Shown: in pieces, positions 26,741 to 34,790 of the stretch
Layout: every line of letters begins with the position of its first letter
How positions within the stretch are numbered: the first letter of the stretch is position 1
Assembly: GCF_011742925.1 (NCBI RefSeq)
Contig: NZ_WAEL01000010.1
Coordinates: 124,001-188,000 of the forward strand
Direction: 5' to 3'
Length of the DNA stretch: 64,000 bases
Source of the DNA: Fibrivirga algicola
Lineage (GTDB): Bacteria; Bacteroidota; Bacteroidia; Cytophagales; Spirosomataceae
Program-made: the position numbers and the translations under genes
The notes under the pieces: generated by a model
What the model was told of the DNA's origin: nothing
Database searches by the model: none
What the model saw: only the letters and a program-made list of their open reading frames with translations

Positions 26741-27607
26741 ATGAAAGCATCAACCGTACTTGTAATAGCATCAACCGTCGTACTGAGTGCAGGCCTATAC
26801 AGTCTGCCCAGGGTGGTGGTTCAAAATGCGGCGAAGCAGTTGGGCAATGCACCTGGTGGCCGGGCTTCCGATACACCAGTAGCCGACTCCCTGAATGTAG
26901 TAGCCAATACGGGCGAGAAAGCGCAGGAAGACGTACAGCATAACGAACCACTTACGCCCGATCAGCAGAAACAGGCAGAGGGGTTACAGAAGCGATACGC
27001 TGCCTCGAAACCAGCTGACCGTAAGGCTGTAGCCGAACAGTTGATTACTTTCTACCGTTCGGCAAGCCGATTTGACAGTGCCGCTTTCTACGCTGGTGAG
27101 ATCGCCAAGATCGACCCATCTGAGCAGGCGAACCTGCGGGCTGGTAATCAGTATTTTGAAGCATATGGATTTGCCATTGCTGAGCAGAAAGCTGCCTATT
27201 TGGGCGAACAAACCCGGGCTTACTACCAGAAAGCCCTGGCCAAAAACCCAAACCTGCTGGAAGCCAAAGCAAACATGGCCATGACGTATGTAAATACCCA
27301 GACGCCAATGAGTGGCATCATGCTGTTGCGCGAGGTGCTGCAACAGGACCCTACTAACGAACTGGCGTTGTTCAACCTGGGTATGTTGTCGATGCGGTCG
27401 GGGCAATACAGCAAAGCTACCGAGCGTTTCCGGCAGATTTTAGTGAATGATCCTGCTAACCGAAAGGCGCAGTTTTACCTGGCGGTAAGCCTGGTAGAGA
27501 GTAACCAGAAAGCGGAGGCTAAGAAAGTATTGGCCGAGGTGAAAGCCAACGAAAAAGACCCGCAGATTCTGGCGGCGATCAAAGAGTTGGAAGAGAGAGT
27601 TCAATGA
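26741..27607 (+). CDS. Membrane-anchored TPR protein
   Basis: A 288-residue protein started at the ATG at 26741. An N-terminal hydrophobic segment (about 5-27, VLVIASTVVLSAGLYSLP) probably anchors it in the inner membrane with the rest in the periplasm. An acidic linker is followed by about four TPR units (about 85-285), with FDSAAFYAGEIAKIDPSEQ, EAKANMAMTYVNT and ELALFNLGMLSMRSGQYSKAT. The HU, TPR, small ribosomal protein, RNase G order is common in Cytophagales relatives. Function not established. Confidence 0.82.
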   Translation: MKASTVLVIASTVVLSAGLYSLPRVVVQNAAKQLGNAPGGRASDTPVADSLNVVANTGEKAQEDVQHNEPLTPDQQKQAEGLQKRYAASKPADRKAVAEQLITFYRSASRFDSAAFYAGEIAKIDPSEQANLRAGNQYFEAYGFAIAEQKAAYLGEQTRAYYQKALAKNPNLLEAKANMAMTYVNTQTPMSGIMLLREVLQQDPTNELALFNLGMLSMRSGQYSKATERFRQILVNDPANRKAQFYLAVSLVESNQKAEAKKVLAEVKANEKDPQILAAIKELEERVQ

Positions 27608-27620
27608 ACAGTCGTCCGTG

Positions 27621-27667
27621 AACAGTGATCAGTTTACGTTAGAGCAATCCGACAACTGATCATTGTT
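27621..27667. terminator. Weak hairpin after the TPR gene
   Basis: Arms AACAGTGATCAGTT (27621-27634) and 27654-27667 match at 13 of 14 positions, starting 13 bp after the TPR stop. No T-run follows. The sequence before it repeats TGAACAG at a 14-nt interval. Confidence 0.4.
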
Positions 27668-27745
27668 TATCGATCATTGAGAAAATAGGGTCTGCCGGGT
27701 GGCAGGTCGTCAGTTAGTGTAACACATCAAAAAAACCTTACCATT

Positions 27746-27835
27746 ATGCCTTGCGGTAAAAAACGGAAGCGGCACAAGATTGCCACCCACAAGCGGAAAA
27801 AACGGCTCAGAAAGAATCGGCACAAGAAAAAATAG
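27746..27835 (+). CDS. AURKAIP1/COX24-domain small ribosomal protein (29 residues)
   Basis: A very short, extremely basic protein: MPCGKKRKRHKIATHKRKKR followed by LRKNRHKKK. It matches the AURKAIP1/COX24 family, whose mitochondrial member is ribosomal protein mS38 and whose actinobacterial relative is bS22. Bacteroidota genomes usually carry one such gene. The pattern of Lys/Arg with paired HK and the CGKKRKRHK opening is characteristic. It probably binds rRNA in the small subunit, by family inference. It lies between the TPR gene and RNase G and is easily missed because of its size. Confidence 0.9.
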   Translation: MPCGKKRKRHKIATHKRKKRLRKNRHKKK

Positions 27836-27841
27836 TTTGAG

Positions 27842-27924
27842 GTTTGATGTTTGTAGGTGACGTTGCTTCGCTAAAGAGCGACATACTTCAGTAGCGAAGC
27901 AACGTCAGCCTACGAACGTCAAAC
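27842..27924. repeat. Heptad palindrome 5 (small ribosomal protein gene to RNase G)
   Basis: Arms 27842-27872 and 27893-27924, with one 1-nt bulge and two mismatches. Left heptads are GTTTGAT and GTTTGTA, preceded by GTTTGAG, with a variant core GACGTTGCTTCGCT. The right arm also reads as heptads (GTCAGCC, TACGAAC, GTCAAAC, TGTGAAC). Confidence 0.8.
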
Positions 27925-27940
27925 TGTGAACTTATTAAGA

Positions 27941-27980
27941 AGAAGCCCCGCCGTTTTTGCGTGCGTGGCTTCTTTGTTTT
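27941..27980 (+). terminator. Terminator upstream of RNase G
   Basis: A 7-bp stem (AGAAGCC 27941-27947 with 27967-27973) is followed by TTTGTTTTAT. It would end transcripts of the small ribosomal protein gene. Confidence 0.6.
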
Positions 27981-28011
27981 ATATATGCCATTCTAACCGT
28001 GCCATCAGCTT

Positions 28012-29613
28012 GTGAGCAACGAAATTGTAATTAGCTCCACTCAAAAAGGGGATCGGATTGCTCTGTTGCAGGATAAACGCCTGTTAGAGTACCACCTCGA
28101 TGAGTCGGAAAGTAGCTTTACGGTTGGCGATCTCTATTTAGGTACTGTTAAGAAGTTGTCATCGGGTCTCAACGCGGCATTTGTCGACGTGGGGCACGAG
28201 AAAGACGGATTCCTGCATTATCAGGACCTCGGTCAACATATCAACTCCCTAAACAAGTTAACTAAAGACGTAATTGCCAAGCGTGTCAGTACAGGTCGTT
28301 TATCAAGTTTCGAACTGGAACCGGATATCGATAAGATCGGTAAAATTGATAAGGTACTGACTAAAGGGCAGTCTATCCTGGTGCAGGTGGTGAAAGAACC
28401 CATCTCAACCAAAGGGCCGCGCCTATCGTGCGATATTTCTATTGCGGGCCGTTATCTGGTGCTCGTACCCTTCTCAAACGGGGTTAATCTGTCAAAGAAA
28501 ATTACGGATCGTGGCGAACGAAACCGCCTTATTCGCCTGATGTCGTCCATTAAACCTCAGAATTTCGGGGTTATTGTCAGGACAGTAGCACAGGGAAAAG
28601 AGGTCGAAGAACTCGACCGCGATTTACAGGATTCGATCGATAAATGGGATCGGGCCATGCAGACCCTGCGTGATGCCAAACCCCGCGATCGGGTGCTGAG
28701 CGAGATGAATCGGGCTTCGTCGATTCTGCGCGATATGCTCAACGAATCGTTTGATAGCATTACGGTGGATACGCCGGAGAGCTACGAAGAAATTCGCCGT
28801 TTTATTCACACGATTGCCCCCGAGAAGGAGAAGATCGTGAAACTGCACAGCGGCAAAACGAAAATGTTCGAAGCCCTTGGGCTTGAAAAACAGATTAAAT
28901 CCCTCTTTGGCCGCTCGGTAAGTTTACCCGGTGGTGGTTACCTGATCATCGAGCATACGGAGGCGCTGCACGTCATTGACGTAAACAGCGGTAACAAATC
29001 AAATTCCGAAGAAGATCAGGAGGCTACGGCCATCAGCGTAAACCGAGAGGCAGCCCGCGAAATTGCCCGGCAGCTTCGCCTGCGCGATATGGGTGGCATT
29101 ATTGTCATCGACTTCATTGATATGAAGAAGGCCGACAACAAGAAGCTGATCTTCGACATCATGCGGGAGGAAATGAAAACCGAACGCTCGAAGTATACCA
29201 TTCTGCCCCTCACCAAATTTGGTCTGATGCAGATTACCCGGCAGCGGGTACGTCCGGAAATGAATATCGTGACGCGTGAAGTATGCCCCACCTGTAACGG
29301 AACGGGAAGCATTCAGGCCAGCGTATTGATTACAGACGTCATTGAAGGCAATCTGGAATATATTCTGACCAAACAGAACGAGCGTGGTATTCAGATCGTG
29401 TTGCACCCGTTCCTGCATGCTTACTTCACAAAAGGACTTATTTCAAAGCAGCGTCAGTGGTTCTTCAAGTACAAGACCTGGGTGAACTTGGTAAAAGATA
29501 GTTCATTGGGAATCACCGAGTTTCGGTTTCTCAACAAGCACGGTGACGAGATTGAACTGACATCGGCAACGCTGCCATCATCGGCCGTAACTGCCATGCC
29601 AGTTGAGGTATAA
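28012..29613 (+). CDS. rng: Ribonuclease G
   Basis: RNase E/G-family endonuclease that matures 16S rRNA and degrades mRNA. The 533-residue product begins at GTG; the following SNEIVISSTQKGDRIALLQD is the usual N-terminus. Next are the S1 domain (about 38-130, GDLYLGTVKKLSSGLNAAFVDVG), the 5'-sensor region, the DNase-I-like catalytic region with VIDVNSGN and GIIVIDFIDM, and the Zn-link CPTCNGTG (about 425). All conserved acidic residues are present. It lacks the RNase E C-terminal scaffold, so G type is favoured. Confidence 0.95.
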   Translation: MSNEIVISSTQKGDRIALLQDKRLLEYHLDESESSFTVGDLYLGTVKKLSSGLNAAFVDVGHEKDGFLHYQDLGQHINSLNKLTKDVIAKRVSTGRLSSFELEPDIDKIGKIDKVLTKGQSILVQVVKEPISTKGPRLSCDISIAGRYLVLVPFSNGVNLSKKITDRGERNRLIRLMSSIKPQNFGVIVRTVAQGKEVEELDRDLQDSIDKWDRAMQTLRDAKPRDRVLSEMNRASSILRDMLNESFDSITVDTPESYEEIRRFIHTIAPEKEKIVKLHSGKTKMFEALGLEKQIKSLFGRSVSLPGGGYLIIEHTEALHVIDVNSGNKSNSEEDQEATAISVNREAAREIARQLRLRDMGGIIVIDFIDMKKADNKKLIFDIMREEMKTERSKYTILPLTKFGLMQITRQRVRPEMNIVTREVCPTCNGTGSIQASVLITDVIEGNLEYILTKQNERGIQIVLHPFLHAYFTKGLISKQRQWFFKYKTWVNLVKDSSLGITEFRFLNKHGDEIELTSATLPSSAVTAMPVEV

Positions 29614-29631
29614 CACCTGTATTTCGGTATA

Positions 29632-29677
29632 AAAAAGCCCATCGTTCGAAGTGTCAATTTCGGACGATGGGCTTTTT
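29632..29677. terminator. Terminator after RNase G
   Basis: A 14-bp perfect stem with an A-run before and a T-run after (arms 29632-29645 and 29664-29677, AAAAAGCCCATCGT). It can act on both strands, chiefly for rng. Confidence 0.9.
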
Positions 29678-29699
29678 AGCAGATGGCTGGATAGACGAG

Positions 29700-29862
29700 C
29701 TTGGCGATTTCTTAACAATTCTTTACTTTTGTAAACAAGTTCGTGAGAACGGCTTGTCTAGCTTGACTTACATGACGCACGTTCGCGTGCGTTTGTAAAT
29801 AGCTTCAACTTTCCCCACTTGTAAAGGAAACCCTGATACCTTGGTATCAGGGTTATTTTTTT
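29700..29862 (+). promoter_or_regulatory. Candidate attenuator or small RNA before the DUF3467 gene
   Basis: CTTG at 29700-29703 and TACTTTTG at 29724-29731 (20-bp spacer) look like a promoter. Downstream is an 8-codon ORF, ATG at 29773 to TAA, encoding MTHVRVRL, which coincides with a hairpin ACGCACG-TTCG-CGTGCGT (29775-29792). Then comes a strong terminator at 29829-29862. The layout resembles a leader peptide with a terminator. Alternatively it is an independent transcript of roughly 120 nt. Confidence 0.4.
29829..29862 (+). terminator. Strong terminator between the leader and DUF3467
   Basis: A 12-bp perfect stem AACCCTGATACC (29829-29840) with 29843-29854, followed by ATTTTTTT. The upstream gene rng already has its own terminator, so this one must serve a transcript starting in between. 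Confidence 0.85.
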
Positions 29863-29878
29863 GTCGATTCTTATAGGC

Positions 29879-29886
29879 TATTTTTG
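29879..29886 (+). promoter_or_regulatory. Second candidate -7 box (TATTTTTG) at the DUF3467 start
   Basis: TATTTTTG ends 4 bp before the ATG at 29891. With TTTG at 29860-29863 the spacer is only 15 bp. If used, it would make a leaderless mRNA and bypass the terminator. Confidence 0.3.
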
Positions 29887-29890
29887 ATGT

Positions 29891-30214
29891 ATGGAACAGC
29901 AAAATTTTAACAACGACGGCTCTATTGACGTCGAACTGAGCGAAGAAATTGCCGAAGGTATTTATGCTAATCTGGCAATGATCGCTCATTCAAACAGTGA
30001 GTTCATCGTTGACTTCATTCGACTAATGCCCGGCGTTCCCAAAGCCAAAGTAAAATCGCGCATTATTCTGACGCCGGAGCATGCTAAGCGGCTTTTGCAG
30101 GCACTGAAAGAGAACATTCGCAAATACGAAGAGAATTTCGGCTCTATAAACCAGCCCGACGATACATTCCGGTTTCCAACCGGTGGTTTTGGTGGCCCCG
30201 TGGGCGAAGCCTAA
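29891..30214 (+). CDS. DUF3467 protein
   Basis: A 107-residue protein of a short, widespread bacterial family without known function. Landmarks are ELSEEIAEGIYANLAMIAHSNSEFIVDFIRLMPG (15-48) and RIILTPEHAKRLLQALKENI (58-77). The tail is Gly- and Phe-rich and less conserved. In many Bacteroidota the gene lies beside the RNA polymerase genes; here it stands alone between rng and malQ. The possible leader upstream is described separately. Confidence 0.92.
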   Translation: MEQQNFNNDGSIDVELSEEIAEGIYANLAMIAHSNSEFIVDFIRLMPGVPKAKVKSRIILTPEHAKRLLQALKENIRKYEENFGSINQPDDTFRFPTGGFGGPVGEA

Positions 30215-30234
30215 AAAACATTACCGTAATAGTG

Positions 30235-30307
30235 ACGTTGAGTTAACAACTGTTGGCCGTGTGGCTTATGCCCGATAGGTCAGCGTTTCTTAACTCAACG
30301 TTTTTTT
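30235..30307 (+). terminator. Terminator abutting the malQ start codon
   Basis: Arms 30235-30246 (ACGTTGAGTTAA) and 30290-30301 pair perfectly over 12 bp around a 43-nt loop. A run of seven T ends exactly where the malQ ATG begins at 30308. No promoter-like box lies between hairpin and gene. Confidence 0.75.
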
Positions 30308-31816
30308 ATGTTGCAACTTCGTTCGAGCGGCTTGCTGCTCCATATTACGTCGCTGCCTTCGGCGCACGGCGTAGGTGACCTGGGGCCAGCCGCGTATCAG
30401 TTCGCTGATTTTCTGGTTCGTACCGGTCAGACATACTGGCAAATTCTGCCGCTTACTCCACTCGATCCCGGCGCGGGTTTCTCGCCTTACAGCAGCCCAT
30501 CGGCGTTTGCTGGCAACACAGTCATGATCAGCTTCGACCGGCTGGTGGAACAGGGTCTTTTACCAGCTGCTGATGTAGCGCTGCTGGCGACCGAGTGGCA
30601 ATCTGCCGAGCCATCGATGGCTACGGCGTGGGCGAAAAAGCAGCCGTTGCTGCGTAAAGCCGCGGAGACATTCATTGAGAAAGGACTTACCGTAGAAGGG
30701 CTTGGGTTCGATACCTTTTGCTACCGCCAAGCTGAATGGCTCGAAGACTATGCGCTATTTGTAGCGTTGCAGCAAGATCTCAACATTCCGACCTGGACCA
30801 ACTGGCCAGATGCGCTTGTCCGTCGTGATGCCGACGAACTGGCCCGGCAATCTGAGCGGCTAGCCCACGACATTCTGGTGGTAAAGGTGCAACAATACCT
30901 GTTTTATCAACAATGGAATGATCTGATTACGTATTGTTACACCCGGAAGGTGCACCTGATCGGTGATATCCCGATTTATGTTCAGCAAAATAGCGCTGAT
31001 GTGTGGGCTAATAAAGAGCTGTTTAAACTTGATGAAAGTGGCATGCCCAGGTACGTTGCCGGCTCACCCCCAGACTATTTCTCGGCCGATGGACAGCGAT
31101 GGGGTAACCCGATTTACGACTGGCCTGAGCATGAACGTACTGGATTTGCTTGGTGGATTCGGCGGATGCGTCACCAAATGTCGTTATACAGCCTGACGCG
31201 TCTCGACCATTTTCTGGGCTTCGACATGTACTGGGAAATTCCGTCTACTGAACCCACAGCGAAGGTAGGAGAATGGGTGAAAGCACCAACCGAGGAGTTT
31301 ATTCACAACATGTACCGCCAGTTTGTGCAACTCCCTTTGATTGCTGAGGACTTGGGCGCTCGTTCGGCTGAAATTCAGCCATTTCTACGGCACTATGCCA
31401 TTCCAGGAATGCGCGTAATTCAGTTTGGCTTTGGCGATGATTTACCGACCTCATCCCACATACCGCATAACCACACACTAAACAACGTGGTGTATACGGG
31501 TACACATGATAACAACACCTCACTCGGCTGGTACCGGCAGGGTGACGAGGACCTGAAAAAGCGTGTAAGCGAGTATGTGGGCGTGACAGTTACGGAAGAG
31601 AATGTGGTGACAGTCGTGACCCGGATGGCCATGCAATCGGTAGCTCGACTAGCTATTTTACCTGTTCAGGACGTGCTACAACTGAACGAGGAACACCGGA
31701 TGAATACGCCTGGCGCAGGTGGGTCCAGCTGGCAGTGGCGGTTAAAGCCAGGTCAGCTAACCGACGAGGCGGGTGAAACGCTTTTGGCCCTGACTAAAAT
31801 GACCGGCCGTATCTGA
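30308..31816 (+). CDS. malQ: 4-alpha-glucanotransferase (amylomaltase)
   Basis: Disproportionating enzyme of glycosyl hydrolase family 77 that moves maltooligosaccharide chains, used in glycogen and maltose metabolism. The 502-residue length matches the short bacterial form. Signatures are the start LRSSGLLLHITSLPSAHGVGDLG, the region YQQWNDLITYCYTRKVHLIGDIPIYV with the active-site Asp area, LTRLDHFLGFDMYWEIP with catalytic Asp, PLIAEDLGA with the acid Glu-Asp, and YTGTHDNNTSLGWY. No transporter or other mal gene is near. Its start codon touches the T-run of a terminator. Confidence 0.96.
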   Translation: MLQLRSSGLLLHITSLPSAHGVGDLGPAAYQFADFLVRTGQTYWQILPLTPLDPGAGFSPYSSPSAFAGNTVMISFDRLVEQGLLPAADVALLATEWQSAEPSMATAWAKKQPLLRKAAETFIEKGLTVEGLGFDTFCYRQAEWLEDYALFVALQQDLNIPTWTNWPDALVRRDADELARQSERLAHDILVVKVQQYLFYQQWNDLITYCYTRKVHLIGDIPIYVQQNSADVWANKELFKLDESGMPRYVAGSPPDYFSADGQRWGNPIYDWPEHERTGFAWWIRRMRHQMSLYSLTRLDHFLGFDMYWEIPSTEPTAKVGEWVKAPTEEFIHNMYRQFVQLPLIAEDLGARSAEIQPFLRHYAIPGMRVIQFGFGDDLPTSSHIPHNHTLNNVVYTGTHDNNTSLGWYRQGDEDLKKRVSEYVGVTVTEENVVTVVTRMAMQSVARLAILPVQDVLQLNEEHRMNTPGAGGSSWQWRLKPGQLTDEAGETLLALTKMTGRI

Positions 31817-31889
31817 AACAGATATTGTCAGTAAGGGATTGGCGAACAGCGTGTAGGTAACGTACCTATTGTCTGACGGCCGGGAGTAC

Positions 31890-31934
31890 AAAAAGTCCTT
31901 CAAACGGGTAAAGCATTCGTTCGAAGGGCTTTTT
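31890..31934 (+). terminator. Terminator after malQ
   Basis: Arms 31890-31906 and 31918-31934 (AAAAAGTCCTTC type) pair over 17 nt with one G-T and one mismatch, ending in TTTTT. It lies 73 bp after the malQ stop and 29 bp before the next ATG. Confidence 0.75.
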
Positions 31935-31963
31935 GCATCCTATACCTTCTCGTATCAACCCGT

Positions 31964-33091
31964 ATGTCAAATTCGACCAGTCAATCACGTCGTCGCTTTC
32001 TCATGAATGCAGGAGCATCGGCTCTGGCTATACCTACCTTAACTGATGCATTTGGTAAACCCATCCAATCAAATCAGGGGCAGCCAGGCCGGAAGCTGGG
32101 CATTGCTCTTGTTGGACTGGGCTACTATAGTAAAAATCTGTTGGCTCCCGCGTTGCAACAAACGACCAACTGCCGGCTGGCGGGTATCGTAACGGGTACA
32201 CCGGCCAAGGCCGAGGAGTGGATGAAGAAATACGACATCCCGAAAGCCAACGTGTACGACTACAAAAACTTTGACCGGATCATCGATAACAAAGACATTG
32301 ACGTAGTGTATGTGGTGTTACCGAACTCGATGCACCGTGAGTTTGTGGTTCGGGCGGCACAGGCAGGCAAGCATGTAATTTGTGAGAAGCCGATGGCTAT
32401 CACCCCTAGTGATTGTCAGGCTATGATTGATGCGTGTAGGAAAGCTGACCGACAACTGGCCATTGGCTACCGTCTGCATTACGAACCATTTACCAAAGAA
32501 GTGATGCGGCTGGGGCAGCAAAAGGTATTCGGGCCCGTTCGGTTCGTTGAGGCCAGTGATGCCTTCAAGATTGGCGACCCCACACAATGGCGCCTAAAGA
32601 AGGAACTAGCCGGTGGGGGGGCACTCATGGACGTTGGTATCTACGCTATTCAGGGAGCCAGGTACGTTACCGGTGAGGAACCTACTTCGGTGACGGCCCA
32701 GTTTTCGCCGAAAACCGATCCAAAGAAATTTAAAGATGTGGAGGAGACGCTATTCTGGCAATTCCAGTTTCCGAGCGGGGCTGTATCAAATTCAACTACC
32801 AGCTACACGGCCGGTGTAGAGCGACTATACGCATCGTGTCAGGACGGGTGGTTCGAGTTATCCCCTGCGTTTGGCTATGGTCCGCTGAAAGGCCGGACCA
32901 GCAAAGGCCCCATCGAGATGCCGGTTGTAAACCACCAGGCTGCTCACATGGATGGTGTCTGTAAAGATTTGCTGGACGGTAAAAAGCTTCCCGACCATGT
33001 TACCGGCGAAGAAGGACTGCGTGACGTAACGCTGTTACAGGCAATCTACCGTGCAGCCGAAACGGGCCGGAAGATCAACCTCAAAGGGTAA
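31964..33091 (+). CDS. Tat-exported Gfo/Idh/MocA-family oxidoreductase
   Basis: NAD(P)-dependent sugar or glycoside oxidoreductase of unknown substrate, 375 residues. A twin-arginine signal (SRRRFLMNAGASALAIP, residues 8-24) predicts folded export. A Rossmann domain follows (LGIALVGLGYYSKNLLAPAL), with the family EKPMAITPSDCQAM motif carrying the catalytic-region Lys-Pro. The C-terminal alpha/beta domain has VRFVEASDAFKIGD and GGALMDVGIYAIQGARY. Exported members include glucose-fructose oxidoreductase. The gene is monocistronic between terminators. Confidence 0.9.
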   Translation: MSNSTSQSRRRFLMNAGASALAIPTLTDAFGKPIQSNQGQPGRKLGIALVGLGYYSKNLLAPALQQTTNCRLAGIVTGTPAKAEEWMKKYDIPKANVYDYKNFDRIIDNKDIDVVYVVLPNSMHREFVVRAAQAGKHVICEKPMAITPSDCQAMIDACRKADRQLAIGYRLHYEPFTKEVMRLGQQKVFGPVRFVEASDAFKIGDPTQWRLKKELAGGGALMDVGIYAIQGARYVTGEEPTSVTAQFSPKTDPKKFKDVEETLFWQFQFPSGAVSNSTTSYTAGVERLYASCQDGWFELSPAFGYGPLKGRTSKGPIEMPVVNHQAAHMDGVCKDLLDGKKLPDHVTGEEGLRDVTLLQAIYRAAETGRKINLKG

Positions 33092-33101
33092 TACCCGACG
33101 G

Positions 33102-33542
33102 TCAGACGCCGAACTGCCGCAAGTGATGATCCAGGTGCAGGTGTGTAAGGTAGATGGCCTGCGCTTTGCTCATCTTACCAAAAACAGGATGAGTTACGGC
33201 TTGGCCTTCAGGTAAGTTGTGTAACCGGGTAAGCGCAGCTAACAAAATGTCGTGATCGTCGCTAAACTCACCAGGTTGAGTCATCAACCCACCATTAGGA
33301 TCAAGCTCTGGTACGGTTTTCATATTTCTTGGCAGGCGCATCGGTACGTTCAGCGCCACCCATTTGGCAAGCCCCCGGGTGATACGATTGCCAAAGGGGC
33401 GTGCCGGCTTTTCGCCTAGAATAATCTGTATCTGATCTGTACAGTGGGTTAGCATTTGACCTATGCTCATGCTGCCCCATTGCCGTTGGCTGGTAGGGGT
33501 GAGTGCATCGATACGCCCCTGTATGGTAGAAAGCGATGTCAT
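33102..33542 (-). CDS. DUF1569 (DinB-like fold) protein
   Basis: A 146-residue cytoplasmic protein. The pattern of short helices with His at QMLTHCTDQI (about 30-39) and the pair HLHLDHHLRQFGV near the end is typical of DUF1569, a relative of the DinB/YfiT metal-binding four-helix fold. A divalent-metal-dependent thiol or nucleophile transfer role is only a fold-level guess. It converges on the oxidoreductase gene with a 10-bp gap and follows the fasciclin gene on the same strand across a long hairpin. Confidence 0.82.
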   Translation of the reverse strand: MTSLSTIQGRIDALTPTSQRQWGSMSIGQMLTHCTDQIQIILGEKPARPFGNRITRGLAKWVALNVPMRLPRNMKTVPELDPNGGLMTQPGEFSDDHDILLAALTRLHNLPEGQAVTHPVFGKMSKAQAIYLTHLHLDHHLRQFGV

Positions 33543-33567
33543 AGTTTGGGCTGCTTAACGTAAATTT

Positions 33568-33639
33568 ATCTGCAACATACTAAGGGGCTTGCTAATTGAC
33601 AATCAGGTCAATAGGCAAGCCCCTTAGTATGTTGCAGAT
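33568..33639. repeat. Long perfect hairpin after the fasciclin gene (25-bp stem)
   Basis: Arms 33568-33592 and 33615-33639 are perfectly complementary, and the loop adds an ATTGAC/GTCAAT stem. It lies between the co-directional fasciclin and DUF1569 genes, 16 bp after the fasciclin stop. Confidence 0.85.
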
Positions 33640-33655
33640 GTACGTGTTGAACCCC

Positions 33656-34615
33656 CTAAGGCTGTAAGACCTGATCGATGATATGAATGATAGCATTCTT
33701 ACTAACCACATCGGCTTCCTTAATGGTGGCCGCTGTGGCGTTAAGATTTCCTTTCACAGTTGGCCCTGCTGTTGGCAGGGCAATGGTTAGCCGGTTATTA
33801 CTGGCTGTGCTAAGCGACGTCAACTGACCCGCCTGTAGCTGGTTCGAGAACCGGAGGCCACTAACGGCGTGATAACTGATCAGATTGGCCAGCGTAGCTG
33901 GAGCTGCGTTGTTAATATCGGCGACGCTGCGATAGCCAGCGGCAGCAAAGGCGGCGTCGTTTGGCGCAAAGAGCGTAATCTGTTTCAGCGCCGCGTTAGT
34001 TGTTGTGCCGTTCAAAATAGCCAGTAGCTCGGGGCGGGCAATGGCAGCACGTGTGATTGCAACTGCCAGCAAGCCTACATCAGCACGAAACTTCAGTGCC
34101 GTTAATGCATCGCCAGCCGGTGGAGACAAAAGAGTACCGATGGTATGTACGATTCCATTAGCTGCTACCTGATCTGACTTAGTCACTTTGTTACCGTTGA
34201 CGAAAAGGCCAGCTGCCCCATTCGTCAGAAACAGCGTTGATGTGTTGGACGCTTCAACAGCCAGATTGCTGGCCGATGCTACTTCCGGTGTTTTGGTAGT
34301 GACTACACCGGTAATGAGGTGATACTGCAAAATGTTTCGCAGGGCATCGCCCGATATATTTCTGAATGATTCCGGCGTGGTAAATCCTTTAGCCTTAAAA
34401 GCGTCGTCGGTTGGAGCAAAAACGGTGAGGTTGGTGGCCTTGAGCGCATCGTTCAAGCCGGCTTGCTGAACAGCTGCCTTCAATAGTGAAAAAGAGGCGG
34501 TTTCGGTGAGCAGATCACTAACCGTTTTCGGCTGTGCATCAACAGGGTCGTCTGTCTTTTTGCAGCCAATAGCCAGTGCAATCAGAACAAGAAAGGGAAG
34601 TGCGAAACGTATCAT
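33656..34615 (-). CDS. Lipoprotein with two fasciclin (FAS1) domains
   Basis: A 319-residue surface or periplasmic lipoprotein with signal peptide and lipobox at LIALAIGCKK (Cys18). Two FAS1 domains follow (about 32-165 and 175-317). Each has the H1 block (NLTVFAPTDDAFKAKG; QITLFAPNDAAFAAAG), a YH pair (LQYHLITGVV; ISYHAVSGLR), and H2 (GIVHTIGTLL; AIIHIIDQVL). FAS1 domains mediate adhesion between cells or to matrix. The 5' leader of about 115 nt contains interleaved inverted repeats that could regulate it. Confidence 0.93.
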   Translation of the reverse strand: MIRFALPFLVLIALAIGCKKTDDPVDAQPKTVSDLLTETASFSLLKAAVQQAGLNDALKATNLTVFAPTDDAFKAKGFTTPESFRNISGDALRNILQYHLITGVVTTKTPEVASASNLAVEASNTSTLFLTNGAAGLFVNGNKVTKSDQVAANGIVHTIGTLLSPPAGDALTALKFRADVGLLAVAITRAAIARPELLAILNGTTTNAALKQITLFAPNDAAFAAAGYRSVADINNAAPATLANLISYHAVSGLRFSNQLQAGQLTSLSTASNNRLTIALPTAGPTVKGNLNATAATIKEADVVSKNAIIHIIDQVLQP

Positions 34616-34679
34616 TACAGTATAAGCAGAAAAAGAAAAGCGCCCAGCAACAGGTAGTTGAGCGTACTCATGTCATCCT

Positions 34680-34745
34680 CCGCCTGCCTGTTAACGATCC
34701 AGGCGGCCTAACAGGTATGCATTCTTAGCGAGAGGCGCAAAGATA
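34680..34745 (-). promoter_or_regulatory. Possible -7 box and structured 5' leader of the fasciclin gene
   Basis: On the minus strand TATCTTTG (34738-34745) fits TAnnTTTG. In the leader, two 7-bp inverted repeats interleave: 34680-34686 with 34700-34706, and 34687-34693 with 34709-34715. They could form alternative hairpins or a pseudoknot. No known riboswitch class is recognised. Confidence 0.3.
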
Positions 34746-34790
34746 GGCTTAAACGGGCTTTTGATCGGTCTTTATGGCTACCAAGTGGAT

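Noticed and set aside
29700-29862. 6S RNA, tmRNA or a known riboswitch
   Set aside because: The interval is too short and lacks the long bubble-in-stem of 6S, a tRNA-like end, or any conserved riboswitch core I can recognise.
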